The translations under genes and the position numbers were made by a program. From JBFIHZ01 sp041601535 (lineage in GTDB: Bacteria > Pseudomonadota > Gammaproteobacteria > Xanthomonadales > SZUA-36), in the NCBI GenBank assembly GCA_041601535.1, contig JBFIHZ010000256.1:1-6308 (forward strand): 6,308 bases of DNA, in the 5' to 3' direction. Numbering within the stretch: position 1 is the first letter of the stretch; each line of letters starts with the position of its first letter. The notes under the pieces are model-generated. The model ran no database searches and was not told where the DNA came from. It saw only the letters and a list, made by a program, of their open reading frames with translations. Shown piece by piece: positions 5,021-6,308 of the stretch.

Positions 5021-6196
5021 ATGCAAATCCACTCCCGCATCCTGCCTACATTGTCCGCGACCAGCGCCGCCTGGGTCTGCCTGTTGGTTGCTGCGGTGTT
5101 CTCCCCCGCAGCCAGTGCCGTTGAAATTGTGGTCACGACCACGGTCGACGAACTGGATGTGATCTATTGCGGCGACTACGACTACACCGGCGGCACCGGC
5201 ATGAGTCTGCGTGAAGCTGTATGCCTGGCCGACAGCAATGGCACCCCTTCTGACACCATCACTTTCGCCGTCGGGACCATGACGATTAACGACCGCCTGA
5301 AATACATCACATCCACCATCATCATCAACGGTAACGGGGCGACCAATACGATCATCCAGGCCAACGAATCGCCCAATACCGCCACGCAACGCATTTTCGA
5401 AGTGATGAGCGGTGGCAGCCTGACACTCAATGACCTGACCCTGCGCAACGGGCGTTGCGCCGGCGGTTGCCTGTGCGTCCAGGGCGGCTGCACGGGCCAG
5501 CAGAGCGGCGGAGCGATTGTCAATTCGGGCACTCTGACCGTGAATAACTGCATTTTTTCCGGCAACGTGTCAACCAACTCGCAAGGTGGCGCGATTGCCA
5601 GCAACGGCATACTGAATGTGAACAACAGCACCATCATGTTCAACAGCGTGGGTGATTACGGCAGCGGCGGCGGCATATACAGCGCCGGCACGCTGAACCT
5701 CTCCAACAGCACCGTGACGCAAAACAGCACACTCAACGGCAACGGTGGTGGCGTATCCAACCTCAATATCGCCAACATCGTAAACAGCACCATTTCAGGC
5801 AATACCACGGGTGGCGGTTTCGGCGGCGGGATTTTCAACAACGGGACACTTAACTACCGCAATACCATCGTGGCCAACTCCGCAACGGGCGGCGATTGTT
5901 ACAACTTCAATGCTATTGGCGTGAATATCGCAAACCTGGTGGAAGACAACAGTTGCTCACCTGCGGTGAGTGGCGATCCCAACCTGGGCCCGCTGGTGTA
6001 CAACGGCGGCCCAACCCCGACGCTGGCACTGTTCACCACGCCAAGCCCCTCCCCCGCGATTGACGCAGGCAACAACGCCAACTGCCTGGCTACCGACCAG
6101 CGCGGCATAAGCCGCCCGCAGAACCTGGTGTGTGATATCGGTTCATTCGAGATTCTGGGGGAACTGATCCAGCTGGATGGGTTTGAATCACCTTAG
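5021..6196 (+). CDS. Secreted right-handed beta-helix protein with CSLREA-like and choice-of-anchor-Q-like regions
   Basis: The product is 391 aa. I chose ATG 5021 over the in-frame GTG at 4985 because AGGAG (5009-5013) lies 7 nt upstream and it gives a signal peptide ending ASA (cleavage after A33). Residues about 35-75 resemble the CSLREA N-terminal domain (TTTVDELDV ... SLREAVCLADSNG), though the usual Cys before SLREA is Met61. Residues about 95-305 are beta-helix repeats of the type GGAI-x-N-x-GTL-x-V-x-N-x-x-F-x-GN, rich in Asn, Gly, Ser and Thr. Residues about 318-377 (DPNLGPL, NGGPTPT, SPAIDAG, DQRGISRP, CDIGSFE) match the choice-of-anchor-Q type seen on extracellular polymorphic repeat proteins. 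The end, DGFESP, is a short acidic/aromatic tail I associate with exported gammaproteobacterial proteins, possibly a sorting signal. No catalytic residues of a polysaccharide lyase are recognised; a surface or adhesin-like role is inferred. Confidence 0.87.
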   Translation: MQIHSRILPTLSATSAAWVCLLVAAVFSPAASAVEIVVTTTVDELDVIYCGDYDYTGGTGMSLREAVCLADSNGTPSDTITFAVGTMTINDRLKYITSTIIINGNGATNTIIQANESPNTATQRIFEVMSGGSLTLNDLTLRNGRCAGGCLCVQGGCTGQQSGGAIVNSGTLTVNNCIFSGNVSTNSQGGAIASNGILNVNNSTIMFNSVGDYGSGGGIYSAGTLNLSNSTVTQNSTLNGNGGGVSNLNIANIVNSTISGNTTGGGFGGGIFNNGTLNYRNTIVANSATGGDCYNFNAIGVNIANLVEDNSCSPAVSGDPNLGPLVYNGGPTPTLALFTTPSPSPAIDAGNNANCLATDQRGISRPQNLVCDIGSFEILGELIQLDGFESP

Positions 6197-6308
6197 GCAA
6201 TACTGACCGCAGCGGCTTTCACTTCACCGTCAGCGAAGATGGCCACCGGCTGGATCTGATTAATGACACCTGGTCGGCGGAAGGCATGATCCGGCTGTAT
6301 TCCGCCAC
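6197..6308 (+). other. Open, coding-like tail in another frame, cut by window end
   Basis: After the beta-helix stop, the frame beginning at 6196 reads without stops to the window end, about 37 codons: GNTDRSGFHFTVSEDG, then HRLDLINDTWSAEG and MIRLYSA. Most third positions are G or C, as in the real genes. The frame is closed upstream by TGA at 6184-6186 and has no ATG or GTG start before the ATG at about 6286, which lacks a good ribosome site. It may be part of a gene broken by a frameshift, a downstream domain once joined to the beta-helix protein, or chance. The opposite strand is also open here (ending with TAA at 6195-6193), but its third positions are less biased. Confidence 0.3.

Overview
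The window looks like a chromosomal stretch of a GC-rich Gram-negative bacterium, most likely a gammaproteobacterium (Chromatiales, Wenzhouxiangella or Lysobacter-like). This assignment is inference. It rests on G/C-rich third codon positions, Shine-Dalgarno-led genes with Sec signal peptides, a GspH/FimT-type prepilin, and a secreted beta-helix protein that ends in DGFESP, a tail I associate with exported proteins of those groups. No rRNA, tRNA, CRISPR array, transposase or phage gene is visible.

Layout from left to right. (1) Bases 1-69, minus strand: the first 23 codons of a gene with a signal-peptide-like N-terminus, cut by the window edge. (2) 359-1465, plus: a secreted seven-bladed beta-propeller of the lactonase/YVTN type. 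(3) 1466-1711: a convergent intergenic region with several stem-loops, probably terminators for both sides. (4) 1712-2464 and 2483-3793, both minus: a two-gene operon (18-nt gap) of paralogous secreted collagen-like proteins. Each has a signal peptide, an IPT/TIG-like beta-sandwich and an acidic Gly-X-Y stalk. The upstream, longer one adds a C-terminal DUF1554 (endostatin/C-type-lectin-like) head, which the shorter one lacks. (5) 4118-4567, minus: a solitary type IV prepilin-like protein whose start is best read as TTG. (6) 5021-6196, plus: a secreted right-handed beta-helix protein with a CSLREA-like N-terminus and a choice-of-anchor-Q-like C-terminus. (7) 6197-6308: an open, coding-like tail in another frame, cut by the window end.

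Every recognisable gene encodes a protein exported or membrane-inserted through an N-terminal signal; there is no cytoplasmic enzyme or regulator. The window therefore reads as a cluster of cell-surface or extracellular proteins: a trimeric collagen stalk with a probable ligand-binding head, a pilin-like subunit, a beta-helix and a propeller. That they act together is inference from position only. The most notable item is the collagen pair: two stalks of almost equal length with the same Cys-containing junction motif, one with a head and one without. I see no convincing new defence or mobile system.
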